A stretch of DNA of 27,436 nt from CAYPNP01 sp964412195 (lineage in GTDB: Bacteria; Acidobacteriota; JAAYUB01), in assembly GCA_964412195.1 (NCBI GenBank), contig CAYPNP010000042.1, forward strand, positions 1-27,436. The letters are read 5' to 3'. Below are positions 8,985 to 16,196 of the stretch, in pieces. Position numbers and translations under genes: made by a program. Position 1 is the stretch's first letter, and each line of letters opens with the position of its first letter. The notes under the pieces were generated by a model that saw only the letters and a program-made list of their open reading frames with translations, did no database searches and was not told the origin of the DNA.

Positions 8985-9150
8985 TTTTGATGTGAATTTT
9001 TTCCCACCGAATCATTCAAACAACGGAATCTTTCGGTACCCCTATCCGGGGGGGCATGATAGTGATTCGAGTTTTAAATGTCAAGATATGAATTATTAAT
9101 CTATGAAATTTTATAAAAACTTGTTTATCAATTATATGCAGTAAAATTGT
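8985..9150. promoter_or_regulatory. AT-rich divergent regulatory island
   Basis: This is the only markedly AT-rich stretch in the window, between the leftward efflux operon and the rightward orphan gene. It contains the efflux promoter. On the plus strand there are -10-like hexamers TATAAA (9112-9117) and TAAAAT (9142-9147), but no good -35 at normal spacing, so the rightward promoter is not settled. GAATCATTC (9010-9018) is a small dyad downstream of the efflux start. It is the natural place for MarR operators. Confidence 0.5.
9056..9084 (-). promoter_or_regulatory. Sigma70-type promoter of the efflux operon
   Basis: On the minus strand TTGACA (9084-9079) is followed by exactly 17 bases and TATCAT (9061-9056), i.e. 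a perfect -35 and five of six -10 bases. The predicted start near 9049 leaves a leader of about 120 bases before the fusion-protein ATG. Upstream lies a strongly AT-rich tract (9085-9150), which could act as an UP element or regulator-binding zone. A C4/G4 stem (ACCCCTATCCGGGG, around 9037-9051) sits at the presumed transcription start. Confidence 0.75.
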
Positions 9151-9317
9151 TGGCGGTGCAGTGTTTCGAACCGCTCCGGCGCGGCTGGACCGGCGCCTCT
9201 CCCCACGGCGGTTGCAATCCGCCTGGATTTCAGCGACAATCAGGCCGAATTTCCGGCGCTGCCCTTTTTCAGCTCTCCGCTCCCCGGGCGGGGGCCATCT
9301 TTCAGCGGGAGGAGCCC

Positions 9318-9881
9318 ATGAAATCCTACTCGGCGTTTTACGTGCGCGCTGAGAACCCGGAGAAAGCGCGCCAGCGCTTCCGGTCGGTCGAGCCGATCGC
9401 CGGCTCGCCTTGGTGGATGTGCGATTTCCGCAAGGACGCGTCGCCCCCTGTCGACGACGTCCTGTGGGGGAATGCCGCCCTGGCGGTCCAGCCCTCCCAG
9501 CTGGCCGGCGAGGTGCTGTTCCTCTTCGGGGACGTCCCGACCGGCGGCTTCGTGTACGAGCACGCGCGCGACGGGATCATGCTCCGCAAGCTGGTGTGGT
9601 ACCCCATGCTGGACGACGATTGGACGCCCGGCTGGCTGTGCGCGCAGGGGGAGCCGGAAGGGTGGGAGGCGGCGCTGTTCCGCGACGACCAGCTGGAGTT
9701 CGTGCTGGAGGCCGAGCGGGAGCGGCTGGCCGCCGCCGGCCCGGGCGCCTTCGCGGAGGCGGAGCCGGAGATCCGGCGGATCTGGGGCGCGAGGCAGATC
9801 CTGGCCGGGAAAACCTTTCCGCCCGCCGACGGCACGGTGGCGCAACGGGTGGAGCGCAGCTACGGCATCCAACGCCCGTGA
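9318..9881 (+). CDS. Uncharacterised 187-residue cytoplasmic protein
   Basis: I do not recognise this protein. It has no signal peptide or membrane helix and is rich in Trp and acidic residues (SPWWMCDF, VWYPMLDDDWTPGW). The first third looks alpha/beta (MKSYSAFYVRAENPEKARQRF resembles a small ferredoxin-like strand-helix opening), and residues 120-160 are helical and charged (LEFVLEAERERLAAAG). ATG at 9318 is preceded by GGGAGGAG (9307-9314), whereas the longer frame from 9147 has no ribosome site and a Cys/Gly/Pro-rich, low-quality extension. It is divergent from the efflux operon across the AT-rich island and convergent with the Omp85 gene, with only 37 bases between stops. Coding character (GC-rich third positions, good ribosome site) supports a real gene; function unknown. 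Confidence 0.75.
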   Translation: MKSYSAFYVRAENPEKARQRFRSVEPIAGSPWWMCDFRKDASPPVDDVLWGNAALAVQPSQLAGEVLFLFGDVPTGGFVYEHARDGIMLRKLVWYPMLDDDWTPGWLCAQGEPEGWEAALFRDDQLEFVLEAERERLAAAGPGAFAEAEPEIRRIWGARQILAGKTFPPADGTVAQRVERSYGIQRP

Positions 9882-9918
9882 CACTCCCGAAATCGCATCG
9901 CCTGATGAGCGGGAACGG

Positions 9919-11247
9919 CTAAAACGCCTCGCCGACGAACATCGTCAGGTGGTGGCCGTCCTTGGTGAAGGCCATGTCGACGCGGAGGTTGATGGGATTG
10001 TTCTTGGTCAGGCGGAAACGGAGGCCGGCGCCGTAGCTGGGCAGCAGGTGGTCCCAGGAGAAGGCGCTCCACGACGGGGACACCTCCCCGACGCCGGCGA
10101 AGGCCACCGCGCCGACGCGCCACCCGATCTCGCGCCGGTACTCGACCTGGGCCGTTGCCATCAGGTTGTCCATGTAGCCGCCGAAGGCGTAGCCCCGCAA
10201 ATTCATAGAACTCAGGGAGAAGAAGGGCGTGTCGCCCCGCGTGAAGCGCCCGAGAATCTGGTACGCCAGCACGTTCTTGCCGCGGAAGCCCCGGTAGCCG
10301 TTGTAGTAGGCCTGGTAGACGTCGTAGTCGTAGTCGCTGCCCCACGTGTCGCGGAAGAAGAAGCCCAAGACGTCCATCCAGTGTCCGGTCCGGGGGTAGA
10401 AGGTGTTGTCCCGCGTGTCCCACTCGAAGTGGAAACCGAGGGCCACGGTCCTCTGTTCGAGCTCGAAGTCCTGGCCGGTGGGAGGGTCCGGATCCCCTCC
10501 CGGGCCGGGCTCCGGCAGGTCCTCCCGGCGCACGGACGTCTTCAAGTCCAGGTACCGGAACGTCGGCCCGAGGTAGATGTGCGGGGCCAGGCGGACCAGG
10601 AACTCGCCGGTGGCGAGGAAGTCCTCCTGGTTCAGCGGGACGGAGAATCCGCCGGTGTCTCCGGCGTCCTGGTTGATCACGTAGTCCCAATTCACGTCGA
10701 GGTACGCCGCGCCCGCCATGAAGCGGTACCTGTCCTCGTGGAGGTAGATCCGCTGGAGGAGGCCGCCGCCCCACGACCCGTTTTCGGCGTAGAATCCCAT
10801 CACGGCCGTGATGGACGGCGGGGAGACGGTGTCGCTCTGGTGGAAGGGATACACCAGCCCCGTCACCAGGCACAGGCCGGCGCCGGTGGTGGCGTTGGAG
10901 AAGGGGATGGGCGCCAGCAGGAAGTCCGCCCGCCGCTTCGGCTTGGCGGCGGGGGCGCCGGGCGCCGGCCCGGGCGGGGAGTTCGCCTGGATGATCAACT
11001 CCCCCGGCTCCTGCCTGCCGGAGAGCGGCCGGTCCTGCCGGGCCAGGTCCGGCCCGCGGACGTCGGCCGGCTTCGCCGGGGCGGCCGGGGCGCCGGTTTT
11101 ATCCTCGGTGTCGTTTTCCGATGGCGCTCCTGATAGTGGGCGCGCCTGTTCCTTCTGGGGCGTTCCCGTAGGCTGGGCCGGTTCGTCCGCCCGCAGGACC
11201 GGGCCCAGCATCAGCATCGCCGCGAGGCACAGGATCGGTTTGAACAT
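9919..11247 (-). CDS. Omp85-superfamily outer-membrane barrel without POTRA domains (BamA/TamA-like surface antigen)
   Basis: A 442-residue exported protein. Signal peptide MFKPILCLAAMLMLGPVLRA, then about 100 residues of Pro/Ala/Gly/Glu-rich linker with no visible POTRA fold. From about residue 103 the sequence becomes alternating beta-barrel: FLLAPIPFSNATTGAGL opens like the bacterial surface antigen domain. SSMNLRGYAFGGY carries the conserved RGY of loop 6, the hallmark of Omp85 proteins. It ends VGEAF, with the terminal aromatic of outer-membrane barrels. ATG at 11247 has AAGG six bases upstream; the longer frame from 11361 adds a non-signal, charged extension and lies over the promoter. 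Related POTRA-less barrels are common in acidobacterial and Bacteroidota-type genomes and are of unknown cargo. Likely a single-gene unit read from the TATAAT promoter just upstream. Confidence 0.85.
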   Translation of the reverse strand: MFKPILCLAAMLMLGPVLRADEPAQPTGTPQKEQARPLSGAPSENDTEDKTGAPAAPAKPADVRGPDLARQDRPLSGRQEPGELIIQANSPPGPAPGAPAAKPKRRADFLLAPIPFSNATTGAGLCLVTGLVYPFHQSDTVSPPSITAVMGFYAENGSWGGGLLQRIYLHEDRYRFMAGAAYLDVNWDYVINQDAGDTGGFSVPLNQEDFLATGEFLVRLAPHIYLGPTFRYLDLKTSVRREDLPEPGPGGDPDPPTGQDFELEQRTVALGFHFEWDTRDNTFYPRTGHWMDVLGFFFRDTWGSDYDYDVYQAYYNGYRGFRGKNVLAYQILGRFTRGDTPFFSLSSMNLRGYAFGGYMDNLMATAQVEYRREIGWRVGAVAFAGVGEVSPSWSAFSWDHLLPSYGAGLRFRLTKNNPINLRVDMAFTKDGHHLTMFVGEAF

Positions 11248-11323
11248 GTCCGCCTTTCTGCCGGGTGGGCATCGCCGCCGCTCGCCGTCCTTCCCGCTGT
11301 CGATCGGATTGTCCGTGGATGAA

Positions 11324-11352
11324 ATTATAACCCGCCCGCGCGGATTGGGGAA
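11324..11352 (-). promoter_or_regulatory. Promoter of the Omp85-family gene
   Basis: On the minus strand a perfect TATAAT (11329-11324) is preceded, at 17 bases, by TTCCCC (11352-11347), a three-of-six -35. The start would fall near 11317, leaving a 70-base leader. The -35 lies only nine bases from the edge of the dispersed repeat beginning at 11361. Confidence 0.55.
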
Positions 11353-11360
11353 GAATGACA

Positions 11361-11652
11361 TGATGTCAGGCTCTGTCGCCGCCCGGACGCCGGCGAACGG
11401 TCCGTACCGGCGTGCGTCAGAGGCTGTATCGCAACTGCCCGCCGTTCTATTGAGGACAGATCCGTATCAGCCCGCTTCAGCGGGCTTCCTCCCCGAGCCT
11501 GCCGCTTCAGCGGCGGGTCGAAACCCGGCAGCATATTGGATCCAGGCCCATTAATGGGCCTTCCCGCCTCCGCGGCTTGAGCCGTCGGGCGGCCCTTCCT
11601 GCCATTCCTGAAAGGGTTCCACCCAAACTCAACTGGCGCCAAGCTCTGTCAC
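11361..11652 (+). repeat. Structured dispersed repeat, copy A
   Basis: About 290 bases with no gene. It aligns base for base over most of its length with copy B (22718-22980) and partly with inverted copy C (22981-23124). Ordered parts: a short unit ATGTCAGGCTCTGTC at 11363; CAGAGGCTGTATCGCAACT; a hairpin AGCCCGC-TTCA-GCGGGCT (11469-11486); a second hairpin CCTGCCGC-TTCA-GCGGCGGG (11498-11517); the palindrome GGCCCATTAATGGGCC (11545-11560); a CGGC-TTGA-GCCG stem (11573-11584); and a final short unit TGGCGCCAAGCTCTGTCACA (11633-11652). The plan (short direct units flanking hairpins, intergenic only) resembles REP/MITE-like non-autonomous elements. No transposase is in the window. Confidence 0.8.
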
Positions 11653-11778
11653 AACTCCATCACCATGCAACCGCCCGGGGGGCCGGGCCGTACGGCCGGA
11701 GAGGAACTTGCTGACTGGGCCGGTGGAAGTGCATGGGGATCTGGTCGAACGAGGTGCACTCGATGATCGGTTGTGGGG

Positions 11779-11784
11779 TATACT
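11779..11784 (+). promoter_or_regulatory. Possible -10 of the OmpA-like gene
   Basis: TATACT 38 bases upstream of the ATG at 11822 is five of six consensus bases. The best -35 at 18-base spacing is TGCACT (11755-11760), three of six, so this is tentative. The stretch 11653-11778 otherwise holds only a 12-bp palindrome GGCCGTACGGCC (11686-11697). Confidence 0.35.
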
Positions 11785-11821
11785 CGTAGATTGATTGGAC
11801 ACCCCATCGCAGGAGATTGTA

Positions 11822-12655
11822 ATGAAGAAGACCTCCCTTGTTCTGATGTCGGCACTGGTTCTCTGCCTTGCGTCCACCGCGGCTGCTCAGCAGAAGGACG
11901 CCCAGGGATGCAAGGACCACCCCTTGTTCACCCGCATGCCGGGGTACTGGATCCACAGCTGCCAGGAAAAGGAGTTCGACGCGTTCGCCTTCGTCACCGG
12001 CAAGGGGCAGACCCTCACGGTGGAGGGGCGTTGGTGGCGGTATAACTATTACCCGCAGGCCACCGCCACGTCCAAGCCCAGCGATCTCCAGATCCAGCGC
12101 AACTTCCAGAACGCCGTCCAGCAGCAGGGCGGCCAAGTCGTCTGGACCGAGAAGGGACGGGACACTTACAAGCTGGTCAAGGACGGGCAGGAGTTCTGGG
12201 TGCAGCTGGCCGCCGAGTTCACCGGCAAGTATTTCCTGACCATCGTGCAGAAGCAGGGCATGGCGCAGGACATCATCGCCGACGCCGCCGCTTTGGGGCA
12301 GGGCCTGAGGAACGTAGGGCACATGACGGTGGAAGGGATCTATTTCGACACCGGAAAGTCCACCATCAAACCCGAGTCGGCCAAGGCCATTGAGGAAATC
12401 GCCAAGCTGCTGCAGGCCGACCCGGCGCTGAAGGTCTTTGTGGTGGGGCACACCGACAGTGTCAGCACCGTGGAGGTCAACCTCAAGCTGTCCCAGGACC
12501 GGGCCCAGGCCGTCCTCCAGGCGCTGGTCAGCCAGCACGGCATCGCCCCCGCCCGGCTGCGGGCCTACGGGTGCGGCCCGTTCGCCCCCGTGGCCTCCAA
12601 CGACACGGAAGAGGGACGGGCCAAGAACCGGCGGGTGGAGCTGGTCAAGCAGTAG
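11822..12655 (+). CDS. Exported OmpA-domain (peptidoglycan-associated) protein
   Basis: A 277-residue protein with Sec signal (MKKTSLVLMSALVLCLASTAAA, cleavage before QQKDAQ). Residues 30-160 form a domain beginning CKDHPLFTRMPGYWIHSCQ with EFDAFAF, a pattern shared by many bacterial OmpA-family proteins whose N-domain is uncharacterised; two cysteines (C30 and C46) might pair. From about residue 170 comes the OmpA-like domain: GIYFDTGKSTIKPESAKAI, VVGHTDSVSTVEVNLKLSQD, RAYGCGPFAPVASNDTEEGR, ending AKNRRVELVKQ. These carry the Asp and Arg that bind diaminopimelate in peptidoglycan. ATG at 11822 follows AGGAG by six bases, better than the upstream in-frame ATG at 11795. Probably tethers the envelope; it stands alone, facing away from the Omp85 gene and convergent with the SnoaL operon. 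Confidence 0.92.
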   Translation: MKKTSLVLMSALVLCLASTAAAQQKDAQGCKDHPLFTRMPGYWIHSCQEKEFDAFAFVTGKGQTLTVEGRWWRYNYYPQATATSKPSDLQIQRNFQNAVQQQGGQVVWTEKGRDTYKLVKDGQEFWVQLAAEFTGKYFLTIVQKQGMAQDIIADAAALGQGLRNVGHMTVEGIYFDTGKSTIKPESAKAIEEIAKLLQADPALKVFVVGHTDSVSTVEVNLKLSQDRAQAVLQALVSQHGIAPARLRAYGCGPFAPVASNDTEEGRAKNRRVELVKQ

Positions 12656-12766
12656 GCGGGCGCGAGCGCTCCGGCGCCTTCCCGGACGGCGGAGACCCGG
12701 CCGCCGGGCCGGCACCGGACGATGGGTGGCTCCGCGGCGATCCCCCTGTCGCCAGGATCGGAGAGC

Positions 12767-12862
12767 TCACTCCGGTGCGGCGAAGGAGAAGTGCTGCTGG
12801 ACGATGACCCAGCGGCCGCCCCGCTTCTCCACACCCCCGGTCCAGCGGGTGTTCTCCCAGCA
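12767..12862 (-). pseudogene. SnoaL/DUF4440-type gene remnant (C-terminal fragment)
   Basis: Minus-strand frame ending in TGA at 12767-12769 reads WENTRWTGGVEKRGGRWVIV followed by QQHFSFAAPE. This matches the C-terminal strands of SnoaL-like proteins (GVLEKRDGRWV in the intact gene just upstream, then HFS). No start codon or N-terminal part is found between it and the intact gene stop at 12932, and the frame upstream (a Cys run) looks non-coding. I read it as the leftover end of a second, tandem SnoaL-like gene. The fragment is short, so chance cannot be excluded, but GGVEKR.GGRWVIVQQHFSF is a very specific motif. Confidence 0.65.
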
Positions 12863-12931
12863 GCAGCAGGTTGAAGGCCATAATGGTTTTTCCCAATTCG
12901 CGGTCCCGATCTTCCCTCGTCGCATTGCGCC

Positions 12932-13507
12932 TCATTCCGGCGGCGTCGGCTTCGCCTCCTTCCCCTCCGGCTTCTCGAACAGGCCGCTGTAGAACCGGCG
13001 GACGTAGTTCTCCGGCACCTTGTCGACCGGGTAGGAGCCGTGCATCAGGACGTGCACCCAGCGGCCGTCGCGCTTCTCCAGCACCCCGGTCTGGAACACG
13101 TCCTTGAGGCAGAACTCCTTCCCCTTGTAGGAGCCGCAGTCGTCGAGATGGCAGGAGTACCAGGCCACGTCGCCGGAGCGCGAGAAGACGATCCGCAGGT
13201 CGCGGAACTCGAAGCGGGTGCCGCGGAAGTCGGGGTCGCGCCACTGCTCGGAGTGTTTTTTGAAGTTCTCGAGCCCGATCACCTGGCTGTCGGAGAAGAG
13301 CCAGAAGTGGAACAGGTCGTCGGCCCACAGGCGGTACATGGCCTCAAAGTCCTTCTCGATGGCCCAGCCGATCGACTGCTCAATGGTTCGCTGCACCGCC
13401 GCGCGCTCGGCGGGATCCTCCGCGGCGGCCAGGGGGCCGACCGCGAGGAAGGCGGCCAGCAGGGCCGCAAGCCATGTCGCGCGTTGTCTCATCGAAGGGG
13501 TGCTCAT
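12932..13507 (-). CDS. Exported SnoaL/NTF2-like (DUF4440-type) protein
   Basis: A 191-residue protein with a signal peptide (TWLAALLAAFLAVGPLAAAED). The mature part has the NTF2-like cone layout: helix AAVQRTIEQSIGWAIEKDFEA and MYRLWADDLFHFW, then FKKHSEQWRDPDFRGTRFEF, and the strands GDVAWYSCHLDDCGSYKGK and GVLEKRDGRWVHVLMHGSYP. Family members are small ligand-binding pockets or enzymes (polyketide cyclases, ketosteroid isomerase relatives), often of unknown role. The ATG at 13507 overlaps the upstream TGA in an ATGA and has GGAGG six bases before it. It is the last intact gene of a four-gene operon. Two cysteines in the strand (SCHLDDC) could form a disulfide in the periplasm. A Lys/Glu/Pro-rich tail follows the fold. 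Function unknown beyond the fold. Confidence 0.85.
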   Translation of the reverse strand: MSTPSMRQRATWLAALLAAFLAVGPLAAAEDPAERAAVQRTIEQSIGWAIEKDFEAMYRLWADDLFHFWLFSDSQVIGLENFKKHSEQWRDPDFRGTRFEFRDLRIVFSRSGDVAWYSCHLDDCGSYKGKEFCLKDVFQTGVLEKRDGRWVHVLMHGSYPVDKVPENYVRRFYSGLFEKPEGKEAKPTPPE

Positions 13508-16155
13508 TGGTTTCCTCCCTGGTTTGCGGCCGGAACGGGGATGAACGAGGCCCAGCCGTCCCAGGCCGGATTGTCCGTCAGCCGGACCGGGTGGCCGCCG
13601 TCGGCGTTGACCCGATACACTTCGAAGTTGCCGTCGCGGACGCTCTGGAAGACGATGCAGCGGCCGTCGGGCGACCACATGGTGTTCTCGTCCCGCGTTT
13701 CCACCTCCGTGACCGCATGGTCGCCCCCGCCGTCAGCGTTCATCACCCGGATCATGCCCTGCATCCGGCCGTCGGCCCTGAATTTCTGCGAGTAGGCGAT
13801 CTGCTGGCCGTCCGGCGACCAGGCAGGGAAGATCTCCCACTCCGGGGTGCGGGTGAGCCGCGTCTGGCCGCTTCCGTCGGCAGCCATGGTGTAGATCTCG
13901 TAGTTGCCGTCGCGGTTGGACATGAAGAGGATCTTCGACCCGTCGGGGGAAAGGAACGGCCGCTCGTCCCGGGCGGCGTTGTTCGTGAAGCGGCGGGGGT
14001 TGCCGCCGTCGGCGTCCATGATCCAGATCTCGGAGCGCTCCCCGAAATCCCTGACGAACAGGATCCTCTTTCCGTCGGGGCAGAACTCGGGGTGCAATTC
14101 GTTTTCGGGGGAGGTGGTGAGCCGGCGGACGTCGCCGCCGTCGACCGCCATGCTGTAGATCTCCACGTTGCCGTCCCGGTCGCTCAGGAACGCGATCCGC
14201 CGGCCGTCCGGGGAGGCGGCGGGGCACAGGTCCTGGGCGGGGTGACGGGTCAGGTTCACGGGCTCCTTTTGGCCGGGATGGAGAATGTACACCTCCTTGT
14301 TGCCGTCACGGCCGGAGTAGAAGATCACGGCGTAACCGCCATTTCCCGCCGGCTCCGGCGCAGATGGGCGCGGCCGGGCCTTCTCGATCACGTCGGCGCG
14401 GGCCCAGTAGGCGTGGCTCTCGCCGTCCCGCTGGCTCAGGAAGAACAGATACTTGCCGTCGCCGGTCACGACGGGACAAAGCTCCATCGAGGGGCTGTTC
14501 ACCTCGGGGCCGAGCGGAGCCGGTTCAGACCAGGCGCCGCCAGGGTTCCGGAAGCTCACCCAGATGTCGTATTGGCGCTGGAACAGGAGATAGCTTCCGT
14601 CCGGGGCGATGAAGGGGGTGTTCTCGCCGGCCGCGGAGTTGATCGGCGCGCCCAGGTTGACCGGCTTCTCGTACCGGCCCCCGGAGAAGCGGGCCACGTA
14701 GACATCGTCCAGGCCCAGGTTGTCAGGCGCCTGTCCGGCGAAGTACAGGTTGCCCTCCCGGTCCAGCGAGAATTCCCAGTGCATGGGGTGCGTGTTGACG
14801 GCCGGGTCGAGCGGTTGGGGCTCGGACCAGCCGCCGGGCGTCCGGTCGGCGAACCAGATCTTTTCTCCGCCCGGCTGAGTCACGCCGGGCAGCGGCCGGC
14901 CAGAGATGAAATAGATCCGGTTCCCGTCGGCAGAGAAAAAGGGGACGTCGTCGTCGATATCCGGTCCGGAGAACGGCGCCCAGGACGGAGCCGACCAGCG
15001 GCCATCCACCCGTTTCATCATGAGCAGGCCGCCCCGGGAATAGATCTCCCCCGGGAACGTCATCATGGGCGCCCAGCAGACCTCGTTCCCGTCCGGCGAA
15101 AAGACTGCCGTGCAGTGCAGGCCCCAGATCGACGAGATGATACCCCGGCCGAACAGCTCGGCCTGGCTGGATGGAGGCGGTTGGCCCAGGTAATCCCCTT
15201 CCAGGATCGGAAATCGGATCTCCGACCGGTCCGCGCCTTTTTCCACAAGCAAGGCCGCCACCGTCGTCATGCCTCGCTCCTGGGCCACGTTGTAGGGCGT
15301 TTGGCCCATGATGTTCCGGGTGTCTAGAGGTGCGCCCTTCGCGATGAGTGTCCGGGCGGCATCGGTCCGGCCGTCCCGGGCGGCGTAGTGCAGCGGCGTC
15401 CAGCCGAAGCGGTCGGCCCGGGCGGGGTCGCATCCCTTGGCCAGGAGGGCGGCGACGATCCCGGCGGAACCGCCCGAGGCCGCGGCGTTCAGCAGGTCGC
15501 CGTCTTCGGCCGCGGCCTTCAGGTCCGGGATCTGATCAGCCAGGCGTTGGAACAAAGCGGTCAATCCGTGAGAGGCGGCTTCCGCGGCCAACTGCCGCCG
15601 CTTCGGTTCGCCCTCCGGCAACCGGGCGCCCTTTTCCAGGAGCAGGTCCACGAACTCCTGCTTGCCCCGCCAGGCCGCCAGACCGAGCGCGCTGTCGCCG
15701 AACTTGTCGACGGAGTTGACGTCGGCCCCCGCCTCGATGAGCGCCCGGGCCGTGGCCGCCTGCCCCCGCTCCCGCGCGCAGAGGACCAGGGCCGTGCGCT
15801 GGTAGTCATCCCGCGCTTCAATGGCCGCTCCTTTGCCAAGCAGCGCGGCCACGGCGTCCGTCCGGTCGTTCATCGCCGCCAGGTGCAGCGGCGTCTTCTG
15901 CCTCGCGTTCCGGAGTTCCAGCCCGGCCCCCTTCTCGACGAGATACCGGACCAGGTCCGCGTCTCCGCCTGCCGCCGCCAGGTGGAGCAGGGTGTTGCCG
16001 TTGCCGTCACGCTCTTCGACCAGCCGGGGCGATTTCTCGATCATCGAGCGGACCTCGGCAACATCGCCCCGGCGGAGCGCGTCAAAGGCTTCCTGAGGCC
16101 ACGCCGCCCCGGTCAGGGCCAGGACCGTGAAAAGCAGCGGGATGATTCTTTTCAT
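13504..16155 (-). CDS. Exported ankyrin-repeat / double beta-propeller (PD40/TolB-like) fusion
   Basis: An 883-residue protein. Signal peptide MKRIIPLLFTVLALTGAAWPQ. Residues 22-310 are about nine ankyrin repeats (GNTLLHLAAAGGDADLVRYL, TPLHLAAMNDRTDAVAALL, TPLHYAARDGRTDAARTLI), including weaker ones around 185-235. Residues 350-590 are a first propeller with blades of the type GGWSEPQPLDPAVNTH / FFSADGNRIYFIS. Residues 605-870 are a second, TolB-like propeller with five tight repeats of the form PAASPDGRRIAFLSDRDGN. Ankyrin modules bind proteins; TolB-like propellers bind partners such as Pal or substrates. ATG at 16155 has AGGAGG seven bases upstream; the frame extending to 16485 overlaps the methyltransferase gene. 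The stop overlaps the SnoaL start (ATGA). Likely a periplasmic or surface scaffold; no catalytic residues are recognised. Confidence 0.9.
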   Translation of the reverse strand: MKRIIPLLFTVLALTGAAWPQEAFDALRRGDVAEVRSMIEKSPRLVEERDGNGNTLLHLAAAGGDADLVRYLVEKGAGLELRNARQKTPLHLAAMNDRTDAVAALLGKGAAIEARDDYQRTALVLCARERGQAATARALIEAGADVNSVDKFGDSALGLAAWRGKQEFVDLLLEKGARLPEGEPKRRQLAAEAASHGLTALFQRLADQIPDLKAAAEDGDLLNAAASGGSAGIVAALLAKGCDPARADRFGWTPLHYAARDGRTDAARTLIAKGAPLDTRNIMGQTPYNVAQERGMTTVAALLVEKGADRSEIRFPILEGDYLGQPPPSSQAELFGRGIISSIWGLHCTAVFSPDGNEVCWAPMMTFPGEIYSRGGLLMMKRVDGRWSAPSWAPFSGPDIDDDVPFFSADGNRIYFISGRPLPGVTQPGGEKIWFADRTPGGWSEPQPLDPAVNTHPMHWEFSLDREGNLYFAGQAPDNLGLDDVYVARFSGGRYEKPVNLGAPINSAAGENTPFIAPDGSYLLFQRQYDIWVSFRNPGGAWSEPAPLGPEVNSPSMELCPVVTGDGKYLFFLSQRDGESHAYWARADVIEKARPRPSAPEPAGNGGYAVIFYSGRDGNKEVYILHPGQKEPVNLTRHPAQDLCPAASPDGRRIAFLSDRDGNVEIYSMAVDGGDVRRLTTSPENELHPEFCPDGKRILFVRDFGERSEIWIMDADGGNPRRFTNNAARDERPFLSPDGSKILFMSNRDGNYEIYTMAADGSGQTRLTRTPEWEIFPAWSPDGQQIAYSQKFRADGRMQGMIRVMNADGGGDHAVTEVETRDENTMWSPDGRCIVFQSVRDGNFEVYRVNADGGHPVRLTDNPAWDGWASFIPVPAANQGGNQ

Positions 16156-16196
16156 GAAGTAGCCTCCTCTTGGATTGGGAGCCTCGCGGCATTCCT

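Noticed and set aside
4984..9015. Very long minus-strand open frame (1,343 codons) over the efflux genes
   Set aside because: Out-of-frame shadow of the RND pump and fusion-protein genes; Arg/Gly/Pro/His-rich with no domains, produced by high GC.
11325..11642. Small minus-strand coding frames in the repeat (and 22,864-23,270)
   Set aside because: Translations of the dispersed repeat hairpins; similar peptide strings recur only because the DNA repeat recurs, and no ribosome site is present.
12645..13328. Minus-strand frame of 227 codons spanning the SnoaL stop and the remnant
   Set aside because: Out of frame with the SnoaL gene; only the short VEKRGGRWVIV frame has family character.
13474..15327. 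Plus-strand open frame opposite the ankyrin/propeller gene
   Set aside because: Antisense of the SPDG repeats; its apparent periodic sequence is inherited from the repeats on the other strand.
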